A DNA stretch of 64,000 nucleotides from Hyphomicrobiales bacterium (GCA_900466005.1 UEGQ01000003.1:620001-684000), one strand, 5' to 3'. Positions 13,449 to 23,303 are shown, numbered from the stretch's first letter. Notes: generated by a model not told the origin, from the letters alone. Numbers and translations: made by a program.

Positions 13449-13486
13449 AACGGGAACAGCCGGGGTTCGCCCCGGCTGTTCCCGTT
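13449..13486 (+). terminator. Strong hairpin terminator after katG
   Basis: A perfect 17-base stem with loop TTCG: AACGGGAACAGCCGGGG at 13449-13465 pairs with 13470-13486. TTCTGCTGT follows. It lies 110 bases after katG and 34 bases before the end of the convergent lysR gene, so it may serve both. Confidence 0.85.
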
Positions 13487-13519
13487 CTGCTGTCGATGTG
13501 CGTCTCTATACGTCTGCGC

Positions 13520-14473
13520 TTACCAGCCGGGGATCATGTGGCCGGCACGCAGCCGCGGATAGTATCGCGGATAGGTTTTCACGTCGCCGTCGAGATCGTC
13601 ATCGACTGCCGAAGGCGTGATGTTGTCGAGGCAGGCGGTGATGTGGTCGGTGATGGCGTTCATCAACGAGGTCGAAAGCCCCGGCCGCTTCATCAGGCCG
13701 ATTTGCACCGGCGGCAGCGGCGGAAAACCGTCGGCCTGCGTCAGCACCTTCATGCCGGTGCGTAAAGCCGACTCCGGCAGGACCGAGACCGCCATCCCGG
13801 CAAGCACGGCGGCAGCCACAACGGTCGAGGACCAGCTCGTGAACAGGATCTGGTAGTCGCGGCCATCGGCGTCGAGCGCCGAGCAGGCGAGCTGGCGCCA
13901 GTTGCAGTCGCGCCGCCCGACGGCGAGCGGCACCGGCGCGTCGTCGCGCAGCGGATGGTTCGCCGACGCGACCCAGCAGAGCGGTTCCGTGCGCACCACG
14001 TCCGAGCTGCGTGCGCGCGGATTGTGGGTGACCAGGGCGATGTCGAGTTCGCCGCGGGCCATCTTTTCGGCGAGGTCTACCGAAGGTTCGCAGACGATGT
14101 ATAGCTCGACGTTCGGATGTGTCTTGGCGAACCGGCCGATGATCTCCGGCATGTAGCGGTCGGCATAGTCGTCCGGCGTGCCGATCCTCAGCGTACCCTC
14201 GAGCCGGTTGTCGTCAAAGGCGGCAATGGCCTCCGAATTCAGCCGGATGATCCGCCGGGCGTAATTGAGGAGCTTTTCCCCTTCCGCCGTAAGCCGGTTG
14301 CCGCGGCCGTCCTTCATGAAGAGCTGCTTGCCGATGCGTTCCTCGAGCCGCCGCATTTGCATGGAGACGGCCGACTGGGTCTTGAAGACACGCGCCGCGG
14401 CCTTCGTGAAGCTTCCGGTGTCCACGATCGCGATGAAGGTCTGGAGCTGGTCGATATCGAGCGGAGCTGACAT
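13520..14473 (-). CDS. LysR-family regulator, LsrB/VtlR-like
   Basis: A 317-residue LysR regulator with the helix-turn-helix at residues 7-65 (DTGSFTKAAARVFKTQSAVS) and a type 2 periplasmic-binding-protein-like effector domain. The N-terminal sequence resembles LsrB of Sinorhizobium and VtlR of Agrobacterium and Brucella, which control small DUF1127 genes and envelope or stress functions. That resemblance is from memory, and paralogues exist. In support, the gene is divergent from a DUF1127 gene across 205 bases. It carries several cysteines (including CNWRQLAC), of interest because LsrB is reported to be redox-sensitive. Confidence 0.8.
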   Translation of the reverse strand: MSAPLDIDQLQTFIAIVDTGSFTKAAARVFKTQSAVSMQMRRLEERIGKQLFMKDGRGNRLTAEGEKLLNYARRIIRLNSEAIAAFDDNRLEGTLRIGTPDDYADRYMPEIIGRFAKTHPNVELYIVCEPSVDLAEKMARGELDIALVTHNPRARSSDVVRTEPLCWVASANHPLRDDAPVPLAVGRRDCNWRQLACSALDADGRDYQILFTSWSSTVVAAAVLAGMAVSVLPESALRTGMKVLTQADGFPPLPPVQIGLMKRPGLSTSLMNAITDHITACLDNITPSAVDDDLDGDVKTYPRYYPRLRAGHMIPGW

Positions 14474-14678
14474 GGGGGAATTCCATCAGATGGATTGATG
14501 ATAACTATTAGAAACATTCGTTGGACTGATCAATAGCTTTTCAGCATCATCGTCCTGCAAATCAACCGGAGCCGCCGACATCGGCTCCTCCAACCTCCAT
14601 ACCTCGCTGGTTGGCTCTACCCTTTTCCGGGTACGAGCCCGCCTCTATTCGTGCCGAAATCGAAAGGACTTTGTCGCC
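14474..14678. promoter_or_regulatory. Divergent promoter region between lysR and DUF1127 gene
   Basis: This 205-base spacer is AT-richer than its surroundings at 14487-14535. It contains several T-N11-A arrangements of the LysR type around TTGATGATAACTATTAG and TTGGACTGATCAATAG. I take it as the probable shared operator region. The exact site is not determined. Confidence 0.4.
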
Positions 14679-14978
14679 ATGAGCACGACCGAACGGATGA
14701 TAGAACTCGATCTTGCGGTCTCCCGGCCGACGCTTGCCGCGCGTCTCGCCGCAACCTGGCAAGCGATGAAATCCGTTCTGCGCGCGCGACGGAACCGACG
14801 AGCCGCGAACTGCCTTGCCGACCTGGACGACGCGCTGCTGCGCGACATCGGGCTTTCCCGTGCCGATGTCGAGAGCATTCTTCGGACCTCCGGCATCGCG
14901 GACGATCCTTCGCGTCTCCTCGCCCGCATCGCGCGCCATCGCGCCACCCGTGCGTTGCAGCCGGTGAAGTCCGAATGA
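14679..14978 (+). CDS. DUF1127 (YjiS-like) small basic protein
   Basis: A 99-residue Arg-rich protein with the DUF1127 core ANCLADLDDALLRDIGLSRAD near residues 45-66, ending a helical region (AARLAATWQAMKSVLRARRNRR). DUF1127 proteins are small alphaproteobacterial factors; some are linked to phosphate and carbon metabolism or RNA turnover, and in Brucella several belong to the VtlR regulon. This one is longer than the common 45-70 residue forms, with a C-terminal extension of about 30 residues. It is divergent from the LsrB/VtlR-like gene and is followed by a strong terminator. Confidence 0.85.
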   Translation: MSTTERMIELDLAVSRPTLAARLAATWQAMKSVLRARRNRRAANCLADLDDALLRDIGLSRADVESILRTSGIADDPSRLLARIARHRATRALQPVKSE

Positions 14979-15024
14979 CCCTCTCCCAATCCCCGCAGGG
15001 TGACTGCCAATAACCCTGCCGACT

Positions 15025-15059
15025 TGCCCGGTGACCCTCCCAGTCCCGGGCATTTTTTT
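15025..15059 (+). terminator. Rho-independent terminator after DUF1127 gene
   Basis: Stem TGCCCGG (15025-15031) pairs with CCGGGCA (15046-15052), with an inner GAC/GTC pairing, followed directly by seven T (15053-15059). It lies 46 bases after the DUF1127 stop. Confidence 0.9.
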
Positions 15060-15195
15060 ATGCACTGCGATCTTCGCGCCCGGCCTCCCACAGGTTTTCC
15101 GTTCGCGGTAAGAGATTTCTAACTTCCGCACGAGATTCTCTTTCGCATTGCCAGCGGACCCGGGTTCTCCGGGCACGGTCACGGAGCCTTTTTAA

Positions 15196-17661
15196 ATGCG
15201 GATTTCCAGGAAGCTTCCTCTCGCGGCGGCGGTCTTCACCATCGTCGCCATCAGCGCATCGGTCGCCTTGACGCTCTTTCTCGAAAGCCGTGCACTGCGC
15301 CAGCAGGTCTACCAGATGCTGGAAGCGACGGCCGATGGAAGGCGCAACGAAGCGAAGGGCTATCTCGAAAGCGTAAGCCTCGATATCGCAGCGGTCGCCT
15401 CGAACGTCACCACCCAGCAGGCGCTTTACGGCTTCACCGGGGCGTGGAAATTCCTGGGCGAGGACCCGGCCGCCGAGCTCCACCGCCGCTATATTGACGA
15501 GAACCCGAACCCCGTCGGCGAAAAATACAAGCTCGACAGTGCCAAGAAGGATGCGTTCGACCGCGCCCACAAGCAGTACCAGGCCTATTATCTCAATCAT
15601 CTGCAGGCGCAGGGCTATGACGACATCCTGATGATCGATCTCGACGGCAACGTCGTCCATTCGGTCCAGAAGGAGAAGGACTACGGCACCAACCTGACGA
15701 AGGGACCCTACAAGGATACCGGCCTTGCGGAGGTCTTCTCCAAGATCGTCGCCGCCAAGGATCCGAACGCCGTCGCCATGTCCGGCTTTGCCGCCTATGC
15801 GCCCTCGAACGGCGCTCCCGCCTCCTTCCTTGCCGTTCCGATCACCATGAACGGCCGCTCGATCGGCGTCATCGCCTACCGCCTGCCGAACCACCGCCTC
15901 GATACCCTTTTCGCCAACCGCAAAGGCTTGGGCGAAACCGGCGAAACCGTTCTGGTGGATTCCGCCGGCGCATTGCTGAACGACAGTGTGCTGACGCCTG
16001 AGAAGGACATCCTTTCCGCGAAGGTCGACACGGCGATGCTGCCGGTGGTCATGGAAGGCCGGGACGCCTTCGGCACCCTCTCTGGCTATCGCGACATGAC
16101 CAGCCTTGCCGCCGGGGTGCCACTCGAATTCGCCGGCACCCGCTGGGCGGTCTTCGCTCTCATCGGCGAGGATGAGGTCGCGGCGAATCTTCGCGACACG
16201 GCACTGGTTTCCGTGCTGTTCGGCGCTCCGATTGTGCTGCTCGGCATCGTGATCGCCGTCCTCTATTCGCGTTCCCTGACCCGCCCGATCACGCGCCTCG
16301 TCAGGTCGATGGGCGAGCTTGCAAGCGGCAACACGGCGATCGCGCTCGAAGGGGAAGAGCGACAGGACGAGATCGGCGAGATGGTTCGCTCGGTCGCTGT
16401 CTTCCGTCAGGCTGCACTCGAGAAGCGGACGCTCGAAAGCGACGCCGAGACCCGCCGGCTTGCCGACGAGAAGGAGCGCCGGGACCGCGATGCCGAACGT
16501 GCCGCCGAGCAGGCGCGCATGACCGAGGCCGTCGAAATCCTCGGGAACGCGCTGCAACGGCTGGCGAGCGGTGACCTCACCGCGACGATCGACAAGCCTT
16601 TTGCGAGTGGCCTTGACCGCCTGCGGGTCGACTTCAACGCCTCGCTCGAACGGCTGTCGCGGACGATTTCTGCCGTCCACTCCAATGTTCACGAGATCAA
16701 CGCCAAGAGCGTCAAGGTGCGGGCCTCGACGGAGGATCTGTCGCGCCGCACCGAGGAACAGGCGGCAGCGCTCGAAGAAACCACCAATTCGATCCGTCAG
16801 ATCATGGAGGCGATCCGCCAGTCCTCCGAGCGTGCCGAAACCGCCTCGCGGCTCGCCGGCACAGCCCGCAACAATTCCGACCGTTCGGCCGGTATCGTCG
16901 GCGAGGCCGTGAACGCAATGGCGCGCATCGAGAACGCCTCGTCGGAAATCTCAAAGATCATCAACGTCATCGACGAAATCGCCTTCCAGACCAACCTCCT
17001 CGCGCTCAATGCCGGTGTCGAGGCGGCCCGCGCGGGCGAAGCCGGCAAGGGCTTCGCCGTCGTCGCGCAGGAAGTCCGTGAGCTTGCCCAGCGTTCCGCC
17101 CAGGCGGCCCGCGAGATCAAGGCGCTCATCATCAAGTCCGGCGACGAAGTGGCAAGCGGCGTCGGCCTCGTCAAGGAAAGCGGCGACCTGCTGTCCTCGA
17201 TCGCCGGCCAGGTGGTCGAGATCAACGACCACATCCACTCGATCGCCACTGCGGCGCGGCAGCAGTCGGAGGGACTGAAGGAGATCAATTCGGCCGTCGC
17301 GCGCATGGAGGACGTCACCCATCAGAACGCCCGCGCCGCCGAGCAGACCGACCGCGAGATGACCACGCTCTCGAACGACACCCAGACGCTTTCCGATGTC
17401 GTCGGGCAGTTCAACGTCGATCGGAGCCTCGCGCCGCAGGGCGCGACCGGCCTCAGGCAGGTTTTCAGCACTGGTCCCACCGAGCCGGGGGTCTTCCAGG
17501 CGCCGTCGCCGCGTCCGCGCGTGACACCGGCCAGCCAGACCTCCCGTCCCGTCAGCTCGCCGGCCCGTGCGCTTCTTGGAAAGATCACCAACCGGCTGAA
17601 CGTGAAAACCGGCGCTTCCGGGGCCGAGGCTTCCAAGGGGGGGGACTGGGAAGAGTTTTGA
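15196..17661 (+). CDS. Methyl-accepting chemotaxis protein with CheR/CheB-tethering tail
   Basis: An 821-residue transmembrane chemoreceptor. TM1 spans about residues 8-29, a periplasmic sensor of about 300 residues (Cache-like) follows, TM2 spans about 336-358, then come HAMP (358-411), a coiled-coil region and the signalling domain. Its hairpin tip is [20 protein letters not shown] and [20 protein letters not shown]. The protein ends in DWEEF after a flexible Pro/Ser-rich linker; this matches the C-terminal pentapeptide (NWETF in E. coli Tar) that tethers CheR and CheB. The ligand is unknown. The start ATG at 15196 lacks a clear Shine-Dalgarno but precedes a good TM1. Confidence 0.93.
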   Translation: MRISRKLPLAAAVFTIVAISASVALTLFLESRALRQQVYQMLEATADGRRNEAKGYLESVSLDIAAVASNVTTQQALYGFTGAWKFLGEDPAAELHRRYIDENPNPVGEKYKLDSAKKDAFDRAHKQYQAYYLNHLQAQGYDDILMIDLDGNVVHSVQKEKDYGTNLTKGPYKDTGLAEVFSKIVAAKDPNAVAMSGFAAYAPSNGAPASFLAVPITMNGRSIGVIAYRLPNHRLDTLFANRKGLGETGETVLVDSAGALLNDSVLTPEKDILSAKVDTAMLPVVMEGRDAFGTLSGYRDMTSLAAGVPLEFAGTRWAVFALIGEDEVAANLRDTALVSVLFGAPIVLLGIVIAVLYSRSLTRPITRLVRSMGELASGNTAIALEGEERQDEIGEMVRSVAVFRQAALEKRTLESDAETRRLADEKERRDRDAERAAEQARMTEAVEILGNALQRLASGDLTATIDKPFASGLDRLRVDFNASLERLSRTISAVHSNVHEINAKSVKVRASTEDLSRRTEEQAAALEETTNSIRQIMEAIRQSSERAETASRLAGTARNNSDRSAGIVGEAVNAMARIENASSEISKIINVIDEIAFQTNLLALNAGVEAARAGEAGKGFAVVAQEVRELAQRSAQAAREIKALIIKSGDEVASGVGLVKESGDLLSSIAGQVVEINDHIHSIATAARQQSEGLKEINSAVARMEDVTHQNARAAEQTDREMTTLSNDTQTLSDVVGQFNVDRSLAPQGATGLRQVFSTGPTEPGVFQAPSPRPRVTPASQTSRPVSSPARALLGKITNRLNVKTGASGAEASKGGDWEEF

Positions 17662-17669
17662 GGCTGGCG

Positions 17670-17689
17670 GGCAGCGATTATCCGCTGCC
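17670..17689. terminator. Candidate bidirectional hairpin between mcp and DUF937 gene
   Basis: GGCAGCG-ATTATC-CGCTGCC, a perfect 7-base stem, lies in the 55-base gap between two convergent genes. No T tract follows on either strand, so its terminator role is weakly supported. Confidence 0.35.
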
Positions 17690-17716
17690 GCTCATCAGTA
17701 GCCTGTGGTGAGAGGA

Positions 17717-18619
17717 TCAGGCCTTGCCGCTCGGCGGCGTGTCGCCTTGCGGCGCCGGCTCTTCGTCAGCGGCATCGGCCGTCTTTCCCAGATAGCTGTC
17801 GAAGATCTGCTCCATGCTCTTCTGGTAGCTCTTCTGCACTTCGAGCCCGCTGTCGAACATGGCGTTCACCATCGTCGTAAACTGTTCGGTTGCCTGATCC
17901 TTCGGCTTTTCGGCAGGCTTGGCGGCCTCGCCCTGTGGCGTCGGGGCCGGTCCGGCATAGCCCGCCATCATCTCCTGGAAGGCCTTGGTGAAAGGATTGT
18001 CGAAGAAGGGGTTGGCGGTCGGTGCGGGTTGTGGCTGGGCGGGCTTGGCACCGAACATCGCCTGCATCGCCTGCGTGAACGGATTGTCGAAGAGGTTCGG
18101 CTCCTTCGGCTTTGCCTTCGGTGCGAAGCCCATGCCTTCCAGCCACTGCCGGGTCATCGCTCCCATCGGCGAGTTGGCGAAGGCCGCGGCGTCGAACTGG
18201 CCGGTGGTCTGCTTGGAAAGCCCACCCATGATCGTGTCGGCCATAACCGGCATCATCTTCTTGAAGATGTCCTGGCTGATGCCGGTGAACTGCGCGGCCT
18301 GGGCGGCGATTGCGCGCGAAACCTCCTTTGAGCCGAAGAGCTGTTCGAGCACCGTGTTGCCGTCGGCGATGCCCTGCGGCGTAAACGCCGCGGTCATGTC
18401 CTCGAAGTATTTCGCATAGTTCCCGGATGCCATCGCGCTGAGGAGCGCCGTCATGTCGTAGGGATTGGCGGTGTTGCGCTTGAAACCGGAGGAAAAGGCC
18501 GGCATCAGCGCCGCCACCGCCTGCGCAGCCTGCTCCTGCGCGAGGTTGAACTGTCTGGCCACCGCTTCCATGGCCGTCCCGTTCTGCGCCTGCAACATCA
18601 TCTCGAACAGTGGTAGCAT
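17717..18619 (-). CDS. DUF937 domain-containing protein
   Basis: A 300-residue cytoplasmic protein with an N-terminal DUF937-like helical region (residues 1-140: LFEMMLQAQNG, VARQFNLAQEQAAQAVAALMPAFS, FTGISQDIFKKMMPVMADTIMG). Then comes a low-complexity part with two copies of a DNPFT motif (LFDNPFTQAMQAMFG and FFDNPFTKAFQEMM) joined by Pro/Ala linkers, and a Pro/Glu-rich tail. The function is unknown; DUF937 proteins include YidB-like factors. The repeated amphipathic helices could bind a partner or membrane, which is inference. It is convergent with the chemoreceptor gene and downstream of gshA on the same strand. Confidence 0.8.
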   Translation of the reverse strand: MLPLFEMMLQAQNGTAMEAVARQFNLAQEQAAQAVAALMPAFSSGFKRNTANPYDMTALLSAMASGNYAKYFEDMTAAFTPQGIADGNTVLEQLFGSKEVSRAIAAQAAQFTGISQDIFKKMMPVMADTIMGGLSKQTTGQFDAAAFANSPMGAMTRQWLEGMGFAPKAKPKEPNLFDNPFTQAMQAMFGAKPAQPQPAPTANPFFDNPFTKAFQEMMAGYAGPAPTPQGEAAKPAEKPKDQATEQFTTMVNAMFDSGLEVQKSYQKSMEQIFDSYLGKTADAADEEPAPQGDTPPSGKA

Positions 18620-18745
18620 GGATGGCGGCCCTCCGGTTGCGTGCAGCGCGTTGTTCCCGCACTATAGCCGGAAAAAGACGAGCGCAAACCGCTTTTTAGC
18701 GGCGCCCGACCGGGTAAGGGCGGGGTGCGGCCGATGGCGCCTGCT

Positions 18746-20119
18746 TCAGTACTGGTAGTCTTCGAAGACGTGGTCGATATCCCGGTTCCACCGACCGTCG
18801 TAAAGTGCCAGCATGTCCTCGGCGAGCGTCGTCTTCTTGGCGAGGATTTCATCGAGCGGGGCGAGGAAGACGCTCTCGTCCTGACCTTCGCTGTTGAGGC
18901 GCGCCCTTGCCTTGAGTCCCGCCCGGGAGAGGTCGACGACCTCCCTCGCGACGTCGAGCACGCTGCGGCCCGCGATCTCTGCGGCGAGAGCCTTTGCCGG
19001 CACCGTGTCGCGCATGGCTATGACGTCGGCATGGGTCCAGTTACGGGTGAGGTCGTCTGCCGCCGCAAGGCTCGCATCGTCGTAGAGGAGACCGACCCAG
19101 AAGGCCGGCAGCGCGCAGATCCGCCGCCAGGGACCGCCGTCGGCGCCGCGCATTTCGAGGAACCGCTTCAGCCGGACATCGGGGAAGAGCGTCGAAAGAT
19201 GGTTCGTCCAGTCGCCGAGCGTTGGCTCCCAATCGGCGATTTCGCCCTTCAGCGCGCCGCCCATGAACTGGCGGAAGGTGACGTGGGTGCAGTCGTGGTA
19301 ATGCCCGTCGCGGACGACGAAATACATCGGAACGTCGAGTGCCCATTCGACATAATCGGCAAAACCGAAAGTCTCGTTGAAGACGAAGGGCAGGGCGCCG
19401 GCACGCGCATTGTCCGTATCCCGCCAGATGTCGCCGCGCCAGGAGAGCAGGCCGTTCGGCTTGCCGTCGGTAAACGGCGAGGAGGCGAAGAGGGCGGTCG
19501 CGACCGACTGCAGCTTCATTGACACGCGCATCTTCCGGCGCATGTCCTCTTCGGACGAGAAGTCGAGGTTCACCTGGATGGTGCAGGTCCGGTACATCAT
19601 GTCCAGTCCCTGGCTGCCCACCTTCGGCATGTAGCGCGTCATGATCTCGTAGCGTGATTTCGGCATGCGCGGCGTTTCGGCAAGCGTCCATTTCGGGCTA
19701 CCGCCGATGCCGAGAAAACGGATGCCCATCGGCTCGGCGACGTCGCGCAGCACCGAAAGATGCTGGTTCGATTCCCGGCAGGTCTGGTGAAGCGTTTCGA
19801 GCGCGCCACCGGAGAGTTCGAACTGCCCGCCGGGCTCGATGGAGATCGCGCCTTCACCGTCGCCGCCGGCAAGCCCGATGATGTTCTCCCCGTCCATGAT
19901 CGGTTCCCAGCCGAGCTTCTTCTGCATGCCGTTGAGCAGCGCCGAAATGCTCGCCTCGCCGGAATAGGGGACCGGGCTGTTGTCCGCGCGGAAGAAGGCG
20001 AACTTCTCGTGCTCCGTTCCGATCCGGAAAGCCTCCCGCGGCTTGCAGCCGGCGGCGAGATAGGCGACCATTTCGTCGACCGACGTGAGCGGGGTGTGAT
20101 CGGTGGTATCGCGGGCCAT
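18746..20119 (-). CDS. gshA: Glutamate--cysteine ligase (alphaproteobacterial/plant type)
   Basis: GshA joins glutamate and cysteine with ATP, the first and limiting step of glutathione synthesis. The 457-residue protein belongs to the class shared by plants and alphaproteobacteria. Recognisable stretches are FRIGTEHEKF, GEGAISIEPGGQFELSG (substrate and ATP site), MTRYMPKVGSQGLDMMYRTCTIQVNLDFS, and EMRGADGGPWRRICALPAFWVGLLYD. In plant enzymes a redox disulfide controls activity; whether the cysteines here do so cannot be told. It lies downstream of rsmE on the same strand, but a likely terminator separates them. Confidence 0.97.
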   Translation of the reverse strand: MARDTTDHTPLTSVDEMVAYLAAGCKPREAFRIGTEHEKFAFFRADNSPVPYSGEASISALLNGMQKKLGWEPIMDGENIIGLAGGDGEGAISIEPGGQFELSGGALETLHQTCRESNQHLSVLRDVAEPMGIRFLGIGGSPKWTLAETPRMPKSRYEIMTRYMPKVGSQGLDMMYRTCTIQVNLDFSSEEDMRRKMRVSMKLQSVATALFASSPFTDGKPNGLLSWRGDIWRDTDNARAGALPFVFNETFGFADYVEWALDVPMYFVVRDGHYHDCTHVTFRQFMGGALKGEIADWEPTLGDWTNHLSTLFPDVRLKRFLEMRGADGGPWRRICALPAFWVGLLYDDASLAAADDLTRNWTHADVIAMRDTVPAKALAAEIAGRSVLDVAREVVDLSRAGLKARARLNSEGQDESVFLAPLDEILAKKTTLAEDMLALYDGRWNRDIDHVFEDYQY

Positions 20120-20220
20120 GCAGTGAACCTTGTTGGCGAAGTCGGCCCAAGGATCGGACCATCGCGTGAATGGACCGGAATGAAGCCGGTGCGCAAGTGA
20201 AATTCTCTCAAGCCTTCGTC

Positions 20221-20251
20221 AAAAAAATCGGAAGCTTGCGGCAGGTCAAGC
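20221..20251 (-). terminator. Minus-strand terminator after rsmE
   Basis: On the minus strand GCTTG-ACCTGCCG-CAAGC is followed by TTCCGA and seven T (plus-strand A run at 20221-20227). It begins 9 bases after the rsmE stop. The stem is short (5 bases), but the T tract is good. Confidence 0.5.
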
Positions 20252-20259
20252 CCGTCTCG

Positions 20260-20997
20260 TCAATGCCAGTCGCCGACGGTTGCCTGCACGACGGCAAGCG
20301 CCGCGACCGCGGCGGTATCGGCGCGAAGGATGCGCGGCCCGAGCGGGATCGCGGTGACGAAATCGAGGTCGCGCAGCAGGGTCCGTTCCTCATCGGAAAA
20401 ACCGCCCTCCGGCCCGACGAGCAGGGCGAGCGAGCGCTCGCGGATACCCTGAAGGGCGGCGAGCGGGTTCTGTGTATTGCTGTCCTCGTCGCAGAAGATG
20501 ATCCGCCGCGTCTCCGGCCAGCGTTCCAGCAAATCCTTGAGCCGTTTCGGCGCCGCGACCGTCGGGATTGAAAGGACTCCGCATTGCTCGGCGGCCTCGA
20601 CGACATTCGCCTGCAGTCGGTCGAGATTGGTGATCTTGCCCTGGACGTGCTGGGTCATCACCGGCTGCAGGAGCCCCGCACCCATTTCGACGGCCTTCTG
20701 CACGAGATAGTCCATGCGCCCGACTTTCAGGGGCGCAAAGAGAAAATGCAGGTCGCAGGGCTCGGGCTGCGGGCGCGTCTGTTCCGCCGCGGTCATGACG
20801 ATGCGCTTGCGCGTCGGGAAGGCGAGGGTTGCCTTCCATTCGCCGTCGCGGCCGTTGAAGAGGAGGAGTTCGGAGCCTTCCGCCATCCGGAGCACGTTGG
20901 CGAGATAGTTGAACTGCTCCGGGCTGGCCTCGACCGTCGCGCCGGCAGAAAGCCCGGCGGCGACGAAAAGCCTCTGCATCCGGTAGTTGGCGCGCAT
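20260..20997 (-). CDS. rsmE: 16S rRNA m3U1498 methyltransferase RsmE
   Basis: RsmE is a SPOUT-class methyltransferase that makes N3-methyluridine at position 1498 of 16S rRNA in the assembled 30S subunit. The 245-residue protein has an N-terminal PUA-like part ([13 protein letters not shown]: [21 protein letters not shown]). The C-terminal trefoil knot has [13 protein letters not shown] and [21 protein letters not shown], the SAM-binding signature of the family. The start at 20997 gives [11 protein letters not shown]; the second Met (MQRLF) is equally possible. It lies directly downstream of the phosphate transporter gene on the minus strand. Confidence 0.95.
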   Translation of the reverse strand: MRANYRMQRLFVAAGLSAGATVEASPEQFNYLANVLRMAEGSELLLFNGRDGEWKATLAFPTRKRIVMTAAEQTRPQPEPCDLHFLFAPLKVGRMDYLVQKAVEMGAGLLQPVMTQHVQGKITNLDRLQANVVEAAEQCGVLSIPTVAAPKRLKDLLERWPETRRIIFCDEDSNTQNPLAALQGIRERSLALLVGPEGGFSDEERTLLRDLDFVTAIPLGPRILRADTAAVAALAVVQATVGDWH

Positions 20998-21018
20998 GGG
21001 TTCCCCGTCTTCCCCTCG

Positions 21019-22524
21019 TTACACGAAGAGCTGGAACATAACCCAGTAGAGCAGCGCCGCAAGCCCTGCCGCAGCCGGGACGGTGATGACCCAGGCGGCG
21101 AGAATGCTCAACATGTGCGAGCGACGCACCAGCTTGCGGCGATGCTGTTCGTCGGCGTTCGGTTCGCCATCGTCCTCGGCGTCCGGGTTCCCGTTCTTTT
21201 TCTGGATATAGGCGCTGCGCCGTTTCGAATGGCGCGTGTACCACTCGCGAAACAGGCCGACGCCGAAAACCGCCCCGACGGCGATGTGGGTGGAGCTCAC
21301 CGGCAGGCCGAGCCAGGAGGCGGAGATCACCGTCACGGCGGAGGATAGCGAAACGCAGTAGGCGCGCATCGGATTGAGTTTGGTGATCTGGCTGCCAACC
21401 AGCCGGATCAATCGCGGGCCGAAGAGCAATAGGCCTGACGAGATGCCGAGCGCGCCGATCCACATCACCCAGGAGGGGGCCTCGCCGCTCCGCAGCGGCC
21501 CGTCGGCGCTCAGGGCGTCGACGATCGCCGTCACGGGTCCGATTGCGTTCGCCACGTCGTTGGCGCCATGGGCGAAGGAAAGGAGTGCCGCCGCGAAGGC
21601 AAGCGGCAGGCGGAAGAGCTTGCGGAGCGACTGATTGCGATTTTCCAACCCGATCGACTGGCGGGCGACGTAAGGGATGCTGGCGAGCCAGACCACAAGA
21701 CCCGTGGCCACGCCGAAGATCGTCGCCGCTGTCCGGCTCATGTGATAGACCTGCCCGATCCCCCTGATCGTGAGGTAGCTCGCGAAGGCACCGACCATCA
21801 TGCCGACGAGCACGGGCACCCATCGTCGTGCCGCGGCGATCTTGTCGTCCTGATAGATGATGACGGTCTTGAGAAACCAGAGGATCAGGGCGGCGATGGC
21901 GCCGCCGAGCAGTGGCGACACGACCCAGCTGATCGTGATCCCGATCGTCGTCGACCAGTCGACGGCGCCGAAGCCGCTGGCGGCAATGCCGGCTCCCATC
22001 ACGCCGCCGACGATCGAGTGCGTGGTCGAGACCGGCGCGTTGGTCCAGGTGGCGATGTTGATCCAGAGGGCCGCGGCGAGCAACGCCGAGAGCATGATGA
22101 AGGAGATGATCCGGGGATCGGTTGCCTCGTGGCTGTCGAGCAGGCCGGAGGCAATGGTTGCGACGACATCGCCTCCGGCGATCAACGCGCCGGCGATTTC
22201 GCAGACCGCGGCGAGCACCAGCGCCGAGCCGATGGTGAGTGCCCGCGCGCCGACGGCAGCGCCGACATTGTTCGTCACGTCGTTGGCGCCGATGTTCATC
22301 GCCATGTAGGCGCCGATACCCGCTGCGGCGATCAGCAGCGCGCCGCCCGGCTGTCCGAGACCGTAAGCGCCGGCGAACACGGTCGCGAACACGAGGAACA
22401 CCATGCCCAGCGCAACGGGGACATGCCGGCGAAGCACGAAGAGCCGCGCTTCCTCGACATAGGTGACCTTGTCGAGATCCTTGTCGAGTGTCGGCTTGAA
22501 GAGCTTCGGCGGCGCGCCGGCCAT
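21019..22524 (-). CDS. pit: Low-affinity inorganic phosphate transporter (PiT/PHO4 family)
   Basis: A 501-residue inner-membrane symporter that takes up phosphate, usually as a metal-phosphate complex with a proton. Both inverted halves carry the PHO4 signature: GANDVTNNVGAAVGARALTIG near residue 77 and HGANDVANAIGPVTAI near residue 318. There are about 10-12 hydrophobic helices, and a charged cytoplasmic loop of about 60 residues (RHSKRRSAYIQKKNGNPDAEDDGEPNAD region) lies before the last helix. The DUF47 partner that often precedes rhizobial pit genes is absent here. I see no clear Pho box upstream. Confidence 0.93.
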   Translation of the reverse strand: MAGAPPKLFKPTLDKDLDKVTYVEEARLFVLRRHVPVALGMVFLVFATVFAGAYGLGQPGGALLIAAAGIGAYMAMNIGANDVTNNVGAAVGARALTIGSALVLAAVCEIAGALIAGGDVVATIASGLLDSHEATDPRIISFIMLSALLAAALWINIATWTNAPVSTTHSIVGGVMGAGIAASGFGAVDWSTTIGITISWVVSPLLGGAIAALILWFLKTVIIYQDDKIAAARRWVPVLVGMMVGAFASYLTIRGIGQVYHMSRTAATIFGVATGLVVWLASIPYVARQSIGLENRNQSLRKLFRLPLAFAAALLSFAHGANDVANAIGPVTAIVDALSADGPLRSGEAPSWVMWIGALGISSGLLLFGPRLIRLVGSQITKLNPMRAYCVSLSSAVTVISASWLGLPVSSTHIAVGAVFGVGLFREWYTRHSKRRSAYIQKKNGNPDAEDDGEPNADEQHRRKLVRRSHMLSILAAWVITVPAAAGLAALLYWVMFQLFV

Positions 22525-22642
22525 GAGATGTCTTTCTTCGGTGGGAACGGGCCAGTCCGTCCCCGGTCGTCATAGTTTTCGGCCTGCATGCCCGACCGGC
22601 GGGATGTGTCCGCCGGAACGGACGAAATGCTCGTCCCCGGCC

Positions 22643-23140
22643 TCAGCCTTCCTCGGGTGTGCCGTCCCCCGGCGGCATGTTCGCCACCATCTGCGCCAGT
22701 CGATGGAAGAGCACCTTCAGTTCGGGCTCGTTGACGCGGGCGGCCGCCTCCTCGCAGTTCACCCATTCGAGGCGGCGGGTTCCCTTCTCCCGGAAATCCT
22801 TCGCCATCTCCTTCACGAGAAGAAGATGTACCTGGACCCGGCAATGGATCTTGAGCCCCCCGTCCATTCCCTTGGCATAGCTGTAATAGCCGAAGGGTTC
22901 GTGGGAAACCTTTCCCTTGACGCCCGCTTCCTCCCAGGCTTCCCGCTCGGCGACCACATGCGACTTCTTGCCAGGCATCGGCCAACCCTTCGGGATCACC
23001 CATCGGCCGGTGTCGCGGCTCGTCAGCAGCAGCACCTCGATGCCGTCCTGCTTCTTGCGCGGACGATAGCACAGGGCGGCATATTGCTGGCGCGGCGGCC
23101 GCCGCAACATCAACTGCACGTCCGAGGCTATGCGGCTCAT
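22643..23140 (-). CDS. Nudix hydrolase
   Basis: A 165-residue Nudix enzyme that hydrolyses nucleoside diphosphates linked to another group. The Nudix box is G-x5-E-x7-REAWEEAG-x-x-G, read as GWPMPGKKSHVVAEREAWEEAGVKG, with the metal-binding REAWEE core. Preceding residues TGRWVIPKG resemble diphosphoinositol polyphosphate and diadenosine polyphosphate hydrolases, so a DIPP/Ap-n-A-like substrate is possible but unproven. I chose the ATG at 23140 (MSRIASDVQLML), where conservation begins. A GC-rich hairpin (22596-22616, CCGGCGG/CCGCCGG) sits between it and the pit gene. Confidence 0.85.
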   Translation of the reverse strand: MSRIASDVQLMLRRPPRQQYAALCYRPRKKQDGIEVLLLTSRDTGRWVIPKGWPMPGKKSHVVAEREAWEEAGVKGKVSHEPFGYYSYAKGMDGGLKIHCRVQVHLLLVKEMAKDFREKGTRRLEWVNCEEAAARVNEPELKVLFHRLAQMVANMPPGDGTPEEG

Positions 23141-23303
23141 GATTGTCAATTCCCGGTGTCTCCTGCTGTCAAGCTTACCCTGCGGTTGTGTTCGTTTGGT
23201 GATGTCTCTTTCCTGACGGGGCGAATCACCTGTGCGATCGTTTAACCGTCGATGTTGGATCAACCACACGTAAGGTCAAGAGTTCCCGCTGCCCACTTTT
23301 GGG

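Noticed and set aside
15058..16692. Minus-strand frame of 544 codons over the chemoreceptor
   Set aside because: Antisense shadow of the sensor and HAMP region; no ribosome-binding site or domain.
20390..22573. Minus-strand frame of 727 codons over the phosphate transporter and rsmE
   Set aside because: Out of frame with both real genes and extremely Arg-rich; no domain.
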